Positions 7,718 to 16,936 are shown, numbered from the stretch's first letter. The stretch: 32,326 nt of DNA from JAWKTT01 sp041398965 (GCA_041398965.1 JAWKTT010000047.1:1-32326); one strand, 5' to 3'. Notes: generated by a model from the letters alone, not told the origin. Made by a program: numbers and translations.

Positions 7718-8184
7718 CTTGTGAGAAAGACGCACAAACTTCTAGGGAAACCCCAATATGGGCCAGAACGGCCCGTTCCAATGTCACCCTCAGGGGAGAA
7801 AAATGGAACTTGGGGCGGAACTCAGTCACAGAAACGTGAGTGAGTCGGGGGGAATCATGGGAATTTTGAGATATCGGGCCGGAAACTATCCAATCGCATG
7901 AGCATCTCAAAGATGAAATCATTGGCACACGGCCCCAATCGGCAGGAACTGACAGGTCGTCCCTTGCAGGCGGCACTTTCCGCCGAAATCCATACAGTCA
8001 ACGACCACGAGTCGCCGAAAGCCCCACTCCTGAAAAGCGATACCATCACGAACTCACGCGGGCCGTTGAGCGATGCGTTGATGAAGCCAAAAACGTCCTG
8101 TACAGGCGTTCTTCTCATTAGGCGAAAGCGTCATCGGGCGACGGACTTGAAGGTTCATCATCCATGACCGTTCACTGCGGCATG
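7718..8184. other. Intergenic stretch without recognised genes
   Basis: The stretch lies between the surface-protein leader and the stop of the zinc-ribbon gene. Several overlapping frames are open on both strands, but none has a ribosome binding site, a family resemblance or a sensible start. No RNA gene or clear terminator was seen. Confidence 0.5.
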
Positions 8185-9864
8185 TTACTTCGGTGCTGTC
8201 ATACCGGCGGCGTCGCGGAGCATCATGGCTCCGTCAACTTCGGTGTTGGGGGTGGTCATTGCTTCCGGGTCTTTCGTCCCCTCTGTTTCTTCCGTCTTCG
8301 CCGGGGGTTCGGTTGTGGAGGGGGTGGTCTCTGTGGTTGGTGAAGATTTGGAGGCTGCTGGGGCGAGGATCGTCACCACGAACTCAAACTTTGTTGGAAA
8401 CACCGATGCCCCCCCGTCGACGACAGAACGTTCGACCAGTTCAAATACCGTCACGTTGTGGGGCAGCAGGAAGTACAGACGGCCATCGACATCTTGAAAA
8501 GTACATTGGTACATCTCGATCCCGACACGGGCGACGAGATGATGGCCGAGGCTGCCACACATCGATTCGCGACCGAGACTCTCCATGAAGTCGCCGACGT
8601 TTCCCATCCGCATCCCCGACGACGTCGCAGAATCCCAGACCCTTGCGAACTTCTCCGCTCCGGAACGCACAATTTGAAGCCGAGGTTGATCGAGAGAAAC
8701 GACCTGTTGCTTCACGAAGTCTATGAGCGGGACGTTTCCACGCAGGTCAACCCGAACGACCCGCACATCGGGGCCCGGATTGTGAGTGATCCGCAGTCCT
8801 TGTTCATCTCCTTGAAACCGGATGGTCCCGAACGACTTGCCGGCCAACTCCTTCATCAACACACGAGGGTCATCGCGAAACTCTGCGAGCATCCGTTCGA
8901 CCCGGTCGGGAGGAAGTGGAAACTGCCCGCGGTCGATCACAATTTCTAGTGGAAACCCGTCGGCGACAACTTCCGCTTCCATCGGCCCGGTGAAAGTCGC
9001 GCGGGTCGAGAAGTAATATCCCCCGCCAATCACCAGCAGCCCAACTCCCAGAATCAAAGGGATGACCATCCGCCCCCAGGAAGTCTTGCGTTGCTGTTTG
9101 ATCCGATCCGCATAGGAGGATCCTCCCCCTTTTTTTCCGTCGGCCCCCTGAGTCGAAACGAAAACGCCGGCCCCTTCGTCCACCACGACGGGGAAGTCGG
9201 TCACCGCGTCGCCCCCAGCTTCGATATCGATCCCCAGCCCTTCGCCCAGACTCGGCCCAGACGTCGGTCGATCAGAGAAGTTGAAGTCTGTCGATTCATC
9301 ACTTTCTGCGTCAGATGTTCCAGCATGATGATTCGACGTTCGAAGAAAACTCCCTCGTGCCGGAATGATCCCCGGCACAATCTCATCCTCAGGGCGACTG
9401 ACATTCTGCGAATTCTGCGGCGAATCAGGTTCTGTGACGTTGGAAAAGGAGACTTTTTCACTGGACGGCCCCGCATCGCTCGTCACGGGGATGTCGCCGA
9501 TTGGTCCGCGAACCACGGGTCGAGGGGGCAGGGGGGACGACGGTGGGGCTGCCTTCGCCGAAGCTTTGGATGTTCCAACTGGGGGTTTCGGTGCAGATGA
9601 GGTCGCAGGGGAACGGGGAGTTGCTGGTGTTTCAAGTACCGGAGGGGTCTCGGCTGGTATGGATGAGGCCGCGGCGGGCGTGGTCGGCGGCGGCGACTGG
9701 GCGTCCGCAATCGCAGGAGGATGCGGGGCCTCGCCCGGTTTACGCGGAGGGATCGGAACCGTCAACTTGGTTTCGCACTTCGGGCAGCGGCCCACTTTGC
9801 CTGCGGCGGCATCGGCGACCTTAATCGGAGCCGTGCAGTACGGACAGTCAAACAGGATTGCCAT
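8185..9864 (-). CDS. Zinc-ribbon, single-TM protein, Planctomycetes type
   Basis: The 559-residue protein starts at ATG 9864; the frame reaches a TTG further upstream, but the family motif MAILFDCPYC begins here. Residues 1-37 are a zinc ribbon with Cys7, Cys10, Cys27 and Cys30 (CPYC...GKVGRCPKC). Residues about 40-250 are a Pro-, Ala- and Ser-rich, probably unfolded linker with acidic patches. Near residues 266-286 is a transmembrane helix, MVIPLILGVGLLVIGGGYYF, preceded by basic residues. The remaining roughly 250 residues should be outside the cytoplasm. They form a mixed alpha/beta domain ending in a Thr-, Pro- and Glu-rich tail. Proteins with this N-terminal ribbon and one helix are common in planctomycetes; the function is unknown. 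The ribbon may bind nucleic acid or protein on the cytoplasmic side. Confidence 0.75.
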   Translation of the reverse strand: MAILFDCPYCTAPIKVADAAAGKVGRCPKCETKLTVPIPPRKPGEAPHPPAIADAQSPPPTTPAAASSIPAETPPVLETPATPRSPATSSAPKPPVGTSKASAKAAPPSSPLPPRPVVRGPIGDIPVTSDAGPSSEKVSFSNVTEPDSPQNSQNVSRPEDEIVPGIIPARGSFLRTSNHHAGTSDAESDESTDFNFSDRPTSGPSLGEGLGIDIEAGGDAVTDFPVVVDEGAGVFVSTQGADGKKGGGSSYADRIKQQRKTSWGRMVIPLILGVGLLVIGGGYYFSTRATFTGPMEAEVVADGFPLEIVIDRGQFPLPPDRVERMLAEFRDDPRVLMKELAGKSFGTIRFQGDEQGLRITHNPGPDVRVVRVDLRGNVPLIDFVKQQVVSLDQPRLQIVRSGAEKFARVWDSATSSGMRMGNVGDFMESLGRESMCGSLGHHLVARVGIEMYQCTFQDVDGRLYFLLPHNVTVFELVERSVVDGGASVFPTKFEFVVTILAPAASKSSPTTETTPSTTEPPAKTEETEGTKDPEAMTTPNTEVDGAMMLRDAAGMTAPK

Positions 9865-10099
9865 GACATCCCACGCATGAGGAAAGTAACGCAAATTCGA
9901 CAGTTTTCGACAAACTTAGCACCCCAGCCAAGAACTTCAAGAATCCCTGACCCTTACAAACCGGACATCCTTCAAGTCCACACTCGCGAAGACCGATTGT
10001 GAAGTGATAGTGGACCATACTCCCCGCGACCAGAAAACTCCTGAGAAATCAGGAAACTCGCCAATTTCTCCTTCAGATTCCATCCGGAGAATTCACTCA

Positions 10100-10624
10100 A
10101 TGTCGTCAGCCAACCGGTCCGAGACGTTTCATCTCGGGTTTTTGCGTATCGTCGAACAGCCCGGCTCGGGAGCCGTTGGAGGTTTGCTGGTCACCAATCG
10201 GATGGGGCGCCCCCTTGAGTTTCAGTGTACGACACCCGTCAAGGCGAATCGAACTCAGGAAATCCTCTACGGCCCGACGCTTCGGCCATTCGTCTACTCG
10301 GAACTCATCGGGAAGACGCTCTGGGAACGTCTGCAAGTGAAGCCGCAACTGTTGATCGTGAATCAGCTCGAACTGCTCGAACTGAGGATGCACATCTCGG
10401 TCCCCGTAGGCTGTATCCTGGAATCTGCTTCAGAAGCCCGCGACCTGCCGGACCACCTGAAGATACAGATTGGGCATCACCAGATTTCGTTGCATCCCGA
10501 GTTCGCGGAAGACCTCGTCAGTATACAAGAGCAGTCGAAACATATCCCCAGCGATGCCGACCTTCACGAGCCGATCGACCGCATCGGCGATGCCCTCGAA
10601 GAGACACTGCGTATGGCTTCCTGA
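10100..10624 (+). CDS. Conserved hypothetical protein upstream of the SNF2 helicase
   Basis: The 174-residue protein is started at ATG 10100, preceded by GGAG about 11 bases upstream; an in-frame ATG at 10004 would add 32 residues of different, Pro/Ser-rich character. Its features are LGFLRIVEQ, GAVGGLLVTNRMGRPLEFQCTT and EILYGPTLRPFVYSELIGKTL, a folded alpha/beta layout without a signal peptide or transmembrane helix. I do not recognise a characterised domain. It lies 125 bases upstream of the SNF2 helicase on the same strand, so the two are probably cotranscribed and may act together. A link to DNA or transcription is inference from position only. Confidence 0.65.
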   Translation: MSSANRSETFHLGFLRIVEQPGSGAVGGLLVTNRMGRPLEFQCTTPVKANRTQEILYGPTLRPFVYSELIGKTLWERLQVKPQLLIVNQLELLELRMHISVPVGCILESASEARDLPDHLKIQIGHHQISLHPEFAEDLVSIQEQSKHIPSDADLHEPIDRIGDALEETLRMAS

Positions 10625-10749
10625 GGACACCTCTTCACACCGGTGACTCGCGGCCATGACATGGACTCGTCACCCCGCGATCACCACTCCCCGTCGACCG
10701 CAACGAAACCGCCACTCTTGACGTCACGAAACGGAACGGATGCCGTCGC

Positions 10750-12870
10750 ATGTCAGACACTCTCTTCGACCCCTTCCGCCTCATTGACCCACAGCAGGCT
10801 GCACAACCGCAGTCTCTCGGTCAGCGGTTTGTCGAGCCGCAGTTCCTCGAACAGCTATCGGAATCTTCGTCTTCAAAACTGATCGACCACGAGCCGACAC
10901 CGCCGCGACCTCACATTATGAGTGCGGTTTCCAAAGTCGGATCAGCCTCCGATCACGAGACATCCACGATTGAAACGCTCTCTCCGACGCTTAACGTCTC
11001 ATCTCCGGACATCCACATTACCGGGATGAATGGAGCCTTGAAGCGCTTCCCGAAGCTTGATGTCGATGCGGTTCCGCTCCTTGGGCGGGCCGGTTTCGTC
11101 CCACGTTGGAAGCCGTACTGGCCCAAGCCCAAGACCTTCACACTGACCTTTCCAGCCGGCATGGAGTTTCTCCCGCCAAAGGAAGAGACCGCCAGCGAGA
11201 AGCGAGAACTCCGCCATCTCGCCCCGCCACAGGTCAACACCGACGGCCAGGAGATTCGCAAAAAGCCGACCCGCATCAAGCCACCAGCCGACGCACTGTC
11301 TCTCGAAGACCGGCTCTTCTACGTGCTGCAACCACCTCTGGAATCGTGGCTGCGCGGGCAGGAACTGATCATGCCCTTTGAACCTTTCCCGTATCAATAC
11401 CAGGGAATCGCGTGGCTCTTCTCGCAGAAGGCTGCCCTCCTTGCCGACGAAATGGGACTCGGCAAAACGATGCAGACGATCACCGCCGTCCGCCTGCTGC
11501 TTCGCTCGGGACAGGTCCGACGCATCCTGATGATCTGCCCGAAACCGCTCATCCCCAACTGGCAACGCGAGTTCAAGACCTGGGCCGAAGAGGTCCCCAT
11601 CACCACCATCGAAGGGGACGGGGCACGACGCAAAATGATCTGGCAACTCCCCGGCTCATTCGTCTTACTGGCGAACTACGAACTCGTCGTCCGCGACTTT
11701 CAGGAGATGATCCATGAAGGTCTCAAGCAGTCCGGCGAGAAGTCGGTGGGACAAACACTTTCGCACGATGGACTCGGACGTTCGCTCCGAGCCGGGACGA
11801 AACAGTCGGCCCTCGGCTCGGCCCTCGCCGGACTCCCCAAGTTTGATCTTGTCGTACTTGATGAAGCCCAGCGGATCAAGAACCGCGAATCGATCACATC
11901 GAGCGTCATCCGCAGCATTCCTCGGAAACGATCTCTCTGCCTGACAGGGACGCCGATCGAGAATCGCCCGGAAGAGATGTCGAGTCTGTTCGAGTTCATG
12001 GGGGTCGTCCCACCTGCCGGCAACCCCGACCTTCGCCAACTCCGTAAACTGAGTGAAGAGTTCGTGCTCCGGCGGACCAAAGACCTCGTCATGACCGATC
12101 TTCCCCCCCGTCTGGATCGGGACGAAATCATCGAACTCGCCCCGGCTCAGCAGATCGCTTATGACCAGGCGGAAAAAGATGGGGTCATGAACCTTAACGA
12201 TCTGGGCGAACAAATCTCGATTCAAAACGTGTTTGAGTTGGTTCTCCGACTCAAACAGATCGCCAACTACGACCCACTCACCGGCGAGTCGGCCAAACTC
12301 GAGCGACTGCAAGCCGACATGGAGGAAATCGCCGCCTCCGGTGGCAAGGCAATCCTGTTCAGTCAATGGACCAAAACCATCGACTGGATTGCCGCGCGGC
12401 TCCCAGTCGGCAACCCCCTCATCTATCACGGCGGCATCCCGACGAAAAAGCGAGAGCCGATTCTCGACCAGTTCAAGCACGACCCCAAGGCGAACATCCT
12501 CCTGATGAGCTACGGCACCGGAGCGGTCGGCCTGAACCTGCAATTCGCCGGATACGTCTTCCTGTTCGATCGCTGGTGGAACCCCGCCGTCGAAGATCAG
12601 GCGATCAACCGGGCCCACCGCATCGGAGCGACCGCTAGTCAGATCATCGTCTCGAAGTTCATCTGCAAAGACACGATCGAAGAACGGATCGACAAGGTTC
12701 TTCAACAGAAGCGGGACATCTTCAACTCCGTCCTCGGTGACGGCGACAACGACAACGACGTTTCGCTCAGCCTCACCGCCAACGAAATCTTCGGCCTCTT
12801 CGACCTGAAAGCCCGCACAAGGAAGGGGGACGTGAAGTCGATCTCCCCCAAGAAACCCGAAGCCGCCTGA
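10750..12870 (+). CDS. SNF2-family DEAD-like helicase/ATPase
   Basis: This 706-residue protein has a complete SNF2 helicase core. The N-terminal 200 residues are a variable region. Motif I is LLADEMGLGKT (230-240), motif Ia MICPKPLIPNW, motif II LDEAQRIKN (370-378; DEAQ rather than DEAH) and motif III LTGTPIENR (398-406). The second lobe has GGKAILFSQW near 535, GTGAVGLNLQFA near 587-598, then DRWWNPAVEDQAINRAHRIGA, which contains motif VI. These ATPases translocate on double-stranded DNA and remodel protein-DNA complexes. Between motif Ia and motif II there is a polar insert at about 320-365. There is no accessory SWIM or nuclease domain. Its partner may be the protein encoded just upstream. 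The start at 10750 is supported only by a weak ribosome binding site. Confidence 0.93.
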   Translation: MSDTLFDPFRLIDPQQAAQPQSLGQRFVEPQFLEQLSESSSSKLIDHEPTPPRPHIMSAVSKVGSASDHETSTIETLSPTLNVSSPDIHITGMNGALKRFPKLDVDAVPLLGRAGFVPRWKPYWPKPKTFTLTFPAGMEFLPPKEETASEKRELRHLAPPQVNTDGQEIRKKPTRIKPPADALSLEDRLFYVLQPPLESWLRGQELIMPFEPFPYQYQGIAWLFSQKAALLADEMGLGKTMQTITAVRLLLRSGQVRRILMICPKPLIPNWQREFKTWAEEVPITTIEGDGARRKMIWQLPGSFVLLANYELVVRDFQEMIHEGLKQSGEKSVGQTLSHDGLGRSLRAGTKQSALGSALAGLPKFDLVVLDEAQRIKNRESITSSVIRSIPRKRSLCLTGTPIENRPEEMSSLFEFMGVVPPAGNPDLRQLRKLSEEFVLRRTKDLVMTDLPPRLDRDEIIELAPAQQIAYDQAEKDGVMNLNDLGEQISIQNVFELVLRLKQIANYDPLTGESAKLERLQADMEEIAASGGKAILFSQWTKTIDWIAARLPVGNPLIYHGGIPTKKREPILDQFKHDPKANILLMSYGTGAVGLNLQFAGYVFLFDRWWNPAVEDQAINRAHRIGATASQIIVSKFICKDTIEERIDKVLQQKRDIFNSVLGDGDNDNDVSLSLTANEIFGLFDLKARTRKGDVKSISPKKPEAA

Positions 12871-12948
12871 GAGTGCTGAACAGTCCCCAAACAATTTCGC
12901 GGAAGATCGCAAGCTCTGCGGTAAACAGCCAACACCCTCTGCCTCTAC

Positions 12949-12983
12949 CCACACCCCGGCCGCGCTGGGGAGCCGGGGTGTGG
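12949..12983. terminator. Strong hairpin between convergent genes
   Basis: CCACACCCCGGC and GCCGGGGTGTGG form a perfect 12-bp stem with an 11-base loop. It lies between the convergent SNF2 and LEPR-XLL genes and could end transcription from both sides. Neither side has a marked T-run. Confidence 0.55.
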
Positions 12984-13017
12984 AGGTCGCTGAAGACTAG
13001 ATGGGCAAGGTCCACAA

Positions 13018-13767
13018 TTAGACAGGCAAAGTCTCAAAGGCCTTGACTTTGGGTTCCTTGACTCCCGTGTTGTTCCCGAAGTCGATCAGTTCGTCCAGCC
13101 CCTTGCCACCGTTGAAGCTGGTTTTTGTGCCGAAAGTGTTGCCTTGAAGAGTTCCTTGGAAAGGACTCCCAAGACTAAGTGTGTCGTCGCCCGCACCGAG
13201 ATTCACAGAAAGGGACTTTTGGATTTCGCAACCCGAAATGGAAACTTTGTCATCACCATTCCCGCCTTTGACATTGAGCGTTCCAATAACAGTATCATCG
13301 AGACCGAAAACATCAGTTGCGATCTGGCAAGAATCGTCTCCGTTGCCCAAATCGACGGAGACCTTCTTCGCGTGGATGTCCAATAAGCCAGTAAGAATGC
13401 CCAACTGGCCAATCGAATCGTTACCGTCACCCATCTTAATCGTCAGGCTATCAAGATCGGTACCGCCTGGGCCATCGAACGTAACCGCCAGCACATACAA
13501 GCGGTCATTGCCGTCGCCCATATTGACGACAATCTTCTTGACACCCTCCGGGGTTTGAAAAATGCTACTTCCGTTGATCGTTGTAGTATCTCCCCCAAAA
13601 ATAGCATCGCTTTCGACAGTCCAAGTTCCGTCAGTCTGCCCCTCAACGAATACTCCGTTGTCCGCTGCATCCCCGGTGATAACCAGGGTGCTCCCCTTCA
13701 TGACCGCCGTGACGTTGCCAGCCAGAAGCTGACGTTGTTCCAGTCGCTCGAATGTCAACGCGCTCAT
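13018..13767 (-). CDS. LEPR-XLL surface-type protein with GD-rich repeats
   Basis: The 249-residue protein starts at ATG 13767 with GGGAGA about six bases upstream; the frame extends further but without the family motif. The N-terminus MSALTFERLEQRQLLAGNV is the LEPR-XLL motif found at the head of many large planctomycete surface proteins. The body repeats short Gly/Asp-rich turns: MGDGNDRLYV, MGDGNDSIGQL, LGNGDDSCQI, GGNGDDKVSI and LGAGDDTLSL. This resembles RTX-like calcium-binding or beta-roll repeats without being the exact nonapeptide. There is no ordinary signal peptide, as is usual for LEPR-XLL proteins. The protein is probably exported and calcium-binding, but this is inference. Its terminator may be the hairpin at 12949-12983. 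Confidence 0.8.
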   Translation of the reverse strand: MSALTFERLEQRQLLAGNVTAVMKGSTLVITGDAADNGVFVEGQTDGTWTVESDAIFGGDTTTINGSSIFQTPEGVKKIVVNMGDGNDRLYVLAVTFDGPGGTDLDSLTIKMGDGNDSIGQLGILTGLLDIHAKKVSVDLGNGDDSCQIATDVFGLDDTVIGTLNVKGGNGDDKVSISGCEIQKSLSVNLGAGDDTLSLGSPFQGTLQGNTFGTKTSFNGGKGLDELIDFGNNTGVKEPKVKAFETLPV

Positions 13768-13893
13768 CTGCATTCTCCCAAAGTTGTGGTTCGTGAAACA
13801 AAACATGGAGGTGCAGTTCCGACCCGACTTGAATGGCAAGTCCTCAACTTACGTCGCCACAAAGCAACGCGGCACCGCGGACCGCACTTCCTC

Positions 13894-13922
13894 GATCAAC
13901 AAGATACCAAGACTTGTTGATC
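13894..13922. repeat. Perfect 10-bp inverted repeat upstream of the LEPR-XLL gene
   Basis: GATCAACAAG and CTTGTTGATC pair perfectly around a 9-base loop, about 127 bases upstream of the ATG at 13767. This is longer than expected by chance in an intergenic region. It could be an operator for the LEPR-XLL gene or a stable leader hairpin. Confidence 0.45.
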
Positions 13923-14283
13923 AATTGCGTCATCTTTCTTGCAGAAATCCTTCAGAATACCCACATTGACGTCTCTTAACACACTGTGCCGCATGACGGT
14001 ACACGGACCACTACAGTGCATCATTTCGCGTCAGTCATGGCGAAAATCTTCCTGAGTCCTGTCCGATGTGGTAGTTCAGATTCACCCTCAGAGATGGTCC
14101 CACAGCAACCCAGGCGGCCGATTTCCAAAGCGCTCCCATCGACGTCCCGATTCGGGAGGATGTCTCCACAGATCGAGGAGGGAACGCGGGGGAGGATCGA
14201 CAAAGGCCGCGCAAGACGCTTCGCAGCCAAGACTGGCAGTGCAATCCGGCATCATGAGAAGGCGACTTCTGCTCTTTAGAAGA
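13923..14283. other. Intergenic stretch without recognised genes
   Basis: It lies between the LEPR-XLL leader and the end of the phosphofructokinase gene. A 97-codon frame on the + strand (13986-14279) has no ribosome binding site and no family resemblance. It is not called. No terminator of the standard form was seen after the phosphofructokinase gene. Confidence 0.45.
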
Positions 14284-15462
14284 TCAGAAAAGGCGGGTGT
14301 AGGTCGACAGGGGGCCGAGGAGGGGGCGAGCGTAGTCGACAAATGCCGGGGTGATGTCGAGGCCGCTCTCGGCGATGAACTCTGGCGGGAGAGGACGTTC
14401 GTGGTTGGCGACCTCTCGAAGTGGGATCGTTCCGAAACTGGTCTTGTCGTCGGGGGTTCGTTGCATGGTCACCATGACACCACTGGTCCCTTTCAGGGCC
14501 AACTTGACAGCCCGTCGACCGCAAGCGGCAGCTTCGCGGATGTCCCGTTTGACAGTTCGATCGTCAGCACACATCTGGAGAGACTCACACACCTGAAACT
14601 CTCCTCGCCAGCCGAATTCCTGGCAGAGAATGCGATGCAGGACCATACCCACACTCGCCCCTCCCATTGCTCCGAATTCGACATTGTTAAACTTGTCGCG
14701 AGTTGTCGAGGCACTGACGGGGGAGCCGTCCCCGTTGGTGATCCCTTCGCCGCAAACAATCGAGACGTAGCCATACTTTTCATGAGCGTTTCGGACAGCC
14801 TCAAGGAACTGGTCTTGTTGGAAAGGGCGTTCGGGCAACAGCAGGATGTGAGGGGCATCTCCCTCTTGGCGGCGAGCCAGCGCGGCGGCGGCGGGGAGCC
14901 AACCAGCACTGCGTCCTACCGTCTGAAAGATGACAAACTGATCCACCCGCTGCATGTCACGGGCCAATTGCCCCGACTGCTGCACACTGAGAGCAACGTA
15001 TCGGGCAGCACTCGGATAACCGGGAGTGTGATCGGTTCCAAAAAGGTCATTGTCGACGGTCTTCGGAATGCCGATGCCCCGCATCTCCCAGCCACTCGCC
15101 GCCGCATGCTCGACGACCCGATGAATGGTATCCATCGTGTCGTTACCGCCGATCATAAAGACGTAACGGATGTCATGCTGTTTGAAACGCTCGACAACCG
15201 CGTCAAGATGCTCGGCTTGGAGCTTCAACCGGGTCGAACCGAGAGCACTGCTCGGAGTACGTCGCAGGCCGCGTAGAGTCTTTGGGGAGAGGTCCGTCAG
15301 TGGGATCAAATCGTCTGCCAACACCCCTTCGATACCGAAGTGCATGCCGAAAATCTGTCGAATCTTCTCCGACTTCTGAGCGGCTCGAACCACACCGACA
15401 AGCGACGCATTGATGACCGTGGTCGGCCCCCCTGACTGACCAATAATTGCATTCCCACGCAT
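14284..15462 (-). CDS. 6-phosphofructokinase, probably PPi-dependent
   Basis: The 392-residue enzyme phosphorylates fructose 6-phosphate to the 1,6-bisphosphate in glycolysis. The start at ATG 15462 is set by AGGAG eight bases upstream and by MRGNAIIGQSGGPT, the usual nucleotide-side glycine loop at residues 8-14. Other PFK motifs are FMIGGNDTMDT (102-112), IGIPKTVDND (130-139), the substrate segment TPGYPSAARY and VCGEGI. In this superfamily GGDG together with PATIDND marks ATP users, while an acidic residue after GGN/GGD and a Lys in PKT mark pyrophosphate users. Here GGND and PKTVDND point to PPi. That is an inference from two residues. The gene stands alone, with no other glycolytic neighbour. 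Confidence 0.9.
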   Translation of the reverse strand: MRGNAIIGQSGGPTTVINASLVGVVRAAQKSEKIRQIFGMHFGIEGVLADDLIPLTDLSPKTLRGLRRTPSSALGSTRLKLQAEHLDAVVERFKQHDIRYVFMIGGNDTMDTIHRVVEHAAASGWEMRGIGIPKTVDNDLFGTDHTPGYPSAARYVALSVQQSGQLARDMQRVDQFVIFQTVGRSAGWLPAAAALARRQEGDAPHILLLPERPFQQDQFLEAVRNAHEKYGYVSIVCGEGITNGDGSPVSASTTRDKFNNVEFGAMGGASVGMVLHRILCQEFGWRGEFQVCESLQMCADDRTVKRDIREAAACGRRAVKLALKGTSGVMVTMQRTPDDKTSFGTIPLREVANHERPLPPEFIAESGLDITPAFVDYARPLLGPLSTYTRLF

Positions 15463-15822
15463 TTTGCGCGCTCCTGTCTCGTTGAAAACAGTTCCCATAA
15501 ACCGACTGCGACACAGACTAAACTGTCGGTTCCCCCGACGACAAGTCTTCGCGAAGCCTTCCTGAAGCCTGCAACTGTGAGTGAGGGTTCACGAACACGC
15601 GGGACGACATCTCTTCTCTGCCCGCGTCGGCAAACGATGACTCGCACCGGTCGCGTCGAACATCGTCAAAGTGCTACGGCAACGATTATTCGGGTTCTGT
15701 CGACAATTCCTGTTGTCCGAGGGGTGAGATGGTCGATAACAAAGAGGATGCCGCCGCTCTGTTCTGTGGACGACCACTATTTGCCGCGTCGGCCCCTTCC
15801 CCCGTTGCAAGGAGTGCAATCC
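15463..15822. other. Divergent intergenic region
   Basis: This 360-base region lies between the divergent phosphofructokinase and Tyr-rich peptide genes and should hold both promoters. A frame open on the + strand from 15577 runs into the peptide gene but lacks a signal, a ribosome binding site and family features before 15823. The only structure noted is the short palindrome CTTCGCGAAG. Confidence 0.4.
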
Positions 15823-16119
15823 ATGCTGAAACGAACTCTCGCCTTGGGAGTCCTCGTGGCTGCTACCGTCCTCATCGGGATGAGTGGCTCCGCAAGCGCC
15901 CAGAAGCCAGGTCAACCTAACGACTGGCAGCGATTCTACTACTACCCCTACGTCTACTATCCCCACAACTTCCAGCAGTACCCCGAGAGCAACGATTCGC
16001 TGTATCAGCGGTATCCGAAGGAACGCCAGATTCCGATCTACAACTCGAACTGGTACAACTTCTACCCATCCGCGAAGCCGTATCATCGTGGAAACCACTA
16101 TAAGCTTGACGTGTTCTAA
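15823..16119 (+). CDS. Small secreted Tyr-rich protein
   Basis: The 98-residue protein starts at ATG 15823 with AAGGAG eight bases upstream. The frame is open further upstream, but only this start gives a signal peptide: MLKRTLALGVLVAATVLIGM followed by SGSASAQ, a good signal-peptidase site. The mature chain of about 72 residues contains some 14 tyrosines plus many Pro and Asn: FYYYPYVYYPHNFQ, LYQRYPKERQIPIYN, WYNFYPSAKPYHRG. There are no cysteines and no catalytic motif. Short exported proteins with a YYPYVYYP-like core occur in planctomycetes, but I know of no established function. A structural or envelope role is plausible. A strong hairpin terminator follows. Confidence 0.8.
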   Translation: MLKRTLALGVLVAATVLIGMSGSASAQKPGQPNDWQRFYYYPYVYYPHNFQQYPESNDSLYQRYPKERQIPIYNSNWYNFYPSAKPYHRGNHYKLDVF

Positions 16120-16164
16120 GCTCTGTTGACCGACATCGGTTGAACGAATCAAAAGCACCTTGCA

Positions 16165-16190
16165 ACAGCCCGCCAAACTTGGCGGGCTGT
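16165..16190 (+). terminator. Rho-independent-type terminator after the Tyr-rich peptide gene
   Basis: ACAGCCCGCC and GGCGGGCTGT form a perfect 10-bp GC-rich stem around AAACTT. It is followed by ATTCGTTTC and lies 45 bases after the stop codon. Confidence 0.75.
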
Positions 16191-16936
16191 ATTCGTTTCA
16201 TGGCAAGACTCAACAATCACCAAATCGGCTCTCTCCATCATCGTTCAGTTAGCAACGGTGATAACGATCTGTTTCAAATGCGAAACATCGTCCTCCCAAC
16301 TCTCGATTGATCAATACAGGAGTTCCCTCTCTACCGAATGACCCATTCCGCGTAACCAACTTTCCAGAAACGCTTTACAACTCGCCACTCAGCGGCGGAC
16401 TGGAATCGACGTTGCAGATCGTGCGGTTTGCAACGGTTGGCACGGGGTGTGCATTCTTGGCATCGCCCCTGAAGGGTTGAATAAGAGTCACGGTTCGGGC
16501 CGCGATGTCAGTCAGACATCGTTCGAGCCTGCGGCTTGGCTGATTGTTTGGATTGCTTATCACATTGAATAAGCGATGCGCTCAGGGTCTGTAACGATTC
16601 GTCGAGAGGGGCCTTCCTTCTCGCGACGTTTTTTGCTGCGCGACATACTCACAACTTGTCTGCTAAACACAAGTTAACCACGGTCGCCTGATTTGGCAGG
16701 CCGCTCGTTGCTCATGCTTTGGCGCGCCGCGTGCCTTCTTGCATTGGCATCACCACCTGGTTCCCTTCAGTCTGGAAGGTTGCGGAGACTCGAGCCCGCA
16801 AAGACCTCGGTTGGTGTTCCGATCTCTGGATGTTCTCCTGTCCTTCAGACAGCGGCGATGCCCTCCTTCGATCAACATGAGAAAAATCGTAGCTCCAATA
16901 TCTTCACAAATGTCTCAACTCAAAGGACTCCACCAC
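16191..16936. other. Long leader or intergenic region with several small hairpins
   Basis: These 746 bases hold no convincing gene. Four short inverted repeats occur close together: GTTGCA/TGCAAC at 16411-16434, CGATGTC/GACATCG at 16503-16521, GCTTAT/ATAAGC at 16555-16574 and AACTTGT/ACAAGTT at 16653-16675. They precede the pilin-like gene. A 62-codon minus frame (16375-16563) covers two of them but has no ribosome binding site. The region may be a structured leader or a small RNA locus; neither is shown by the sequence. Confidence 0.35.

Noticed and set aside
7530..7976. 148-codon minus frame upstream of the surface protein
   Set aside because: No ribosome site, no family features and an ending inside another frame. 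It might be part of a decayed gene together with 7465-7662, but this cannot be supported.
11665..12954. 429-codon minus-strand frame
   Set aside because: It lies antisense to the SNF2 helicase core, whose motifs are complete. The mirrored sequence has no domain.
14068..15276. 402-codon + strand frame
   Set aside because: It is antisense to the phosphofructokinase gene, which is firmly identified, and has no ribosome site or recognisable domain.
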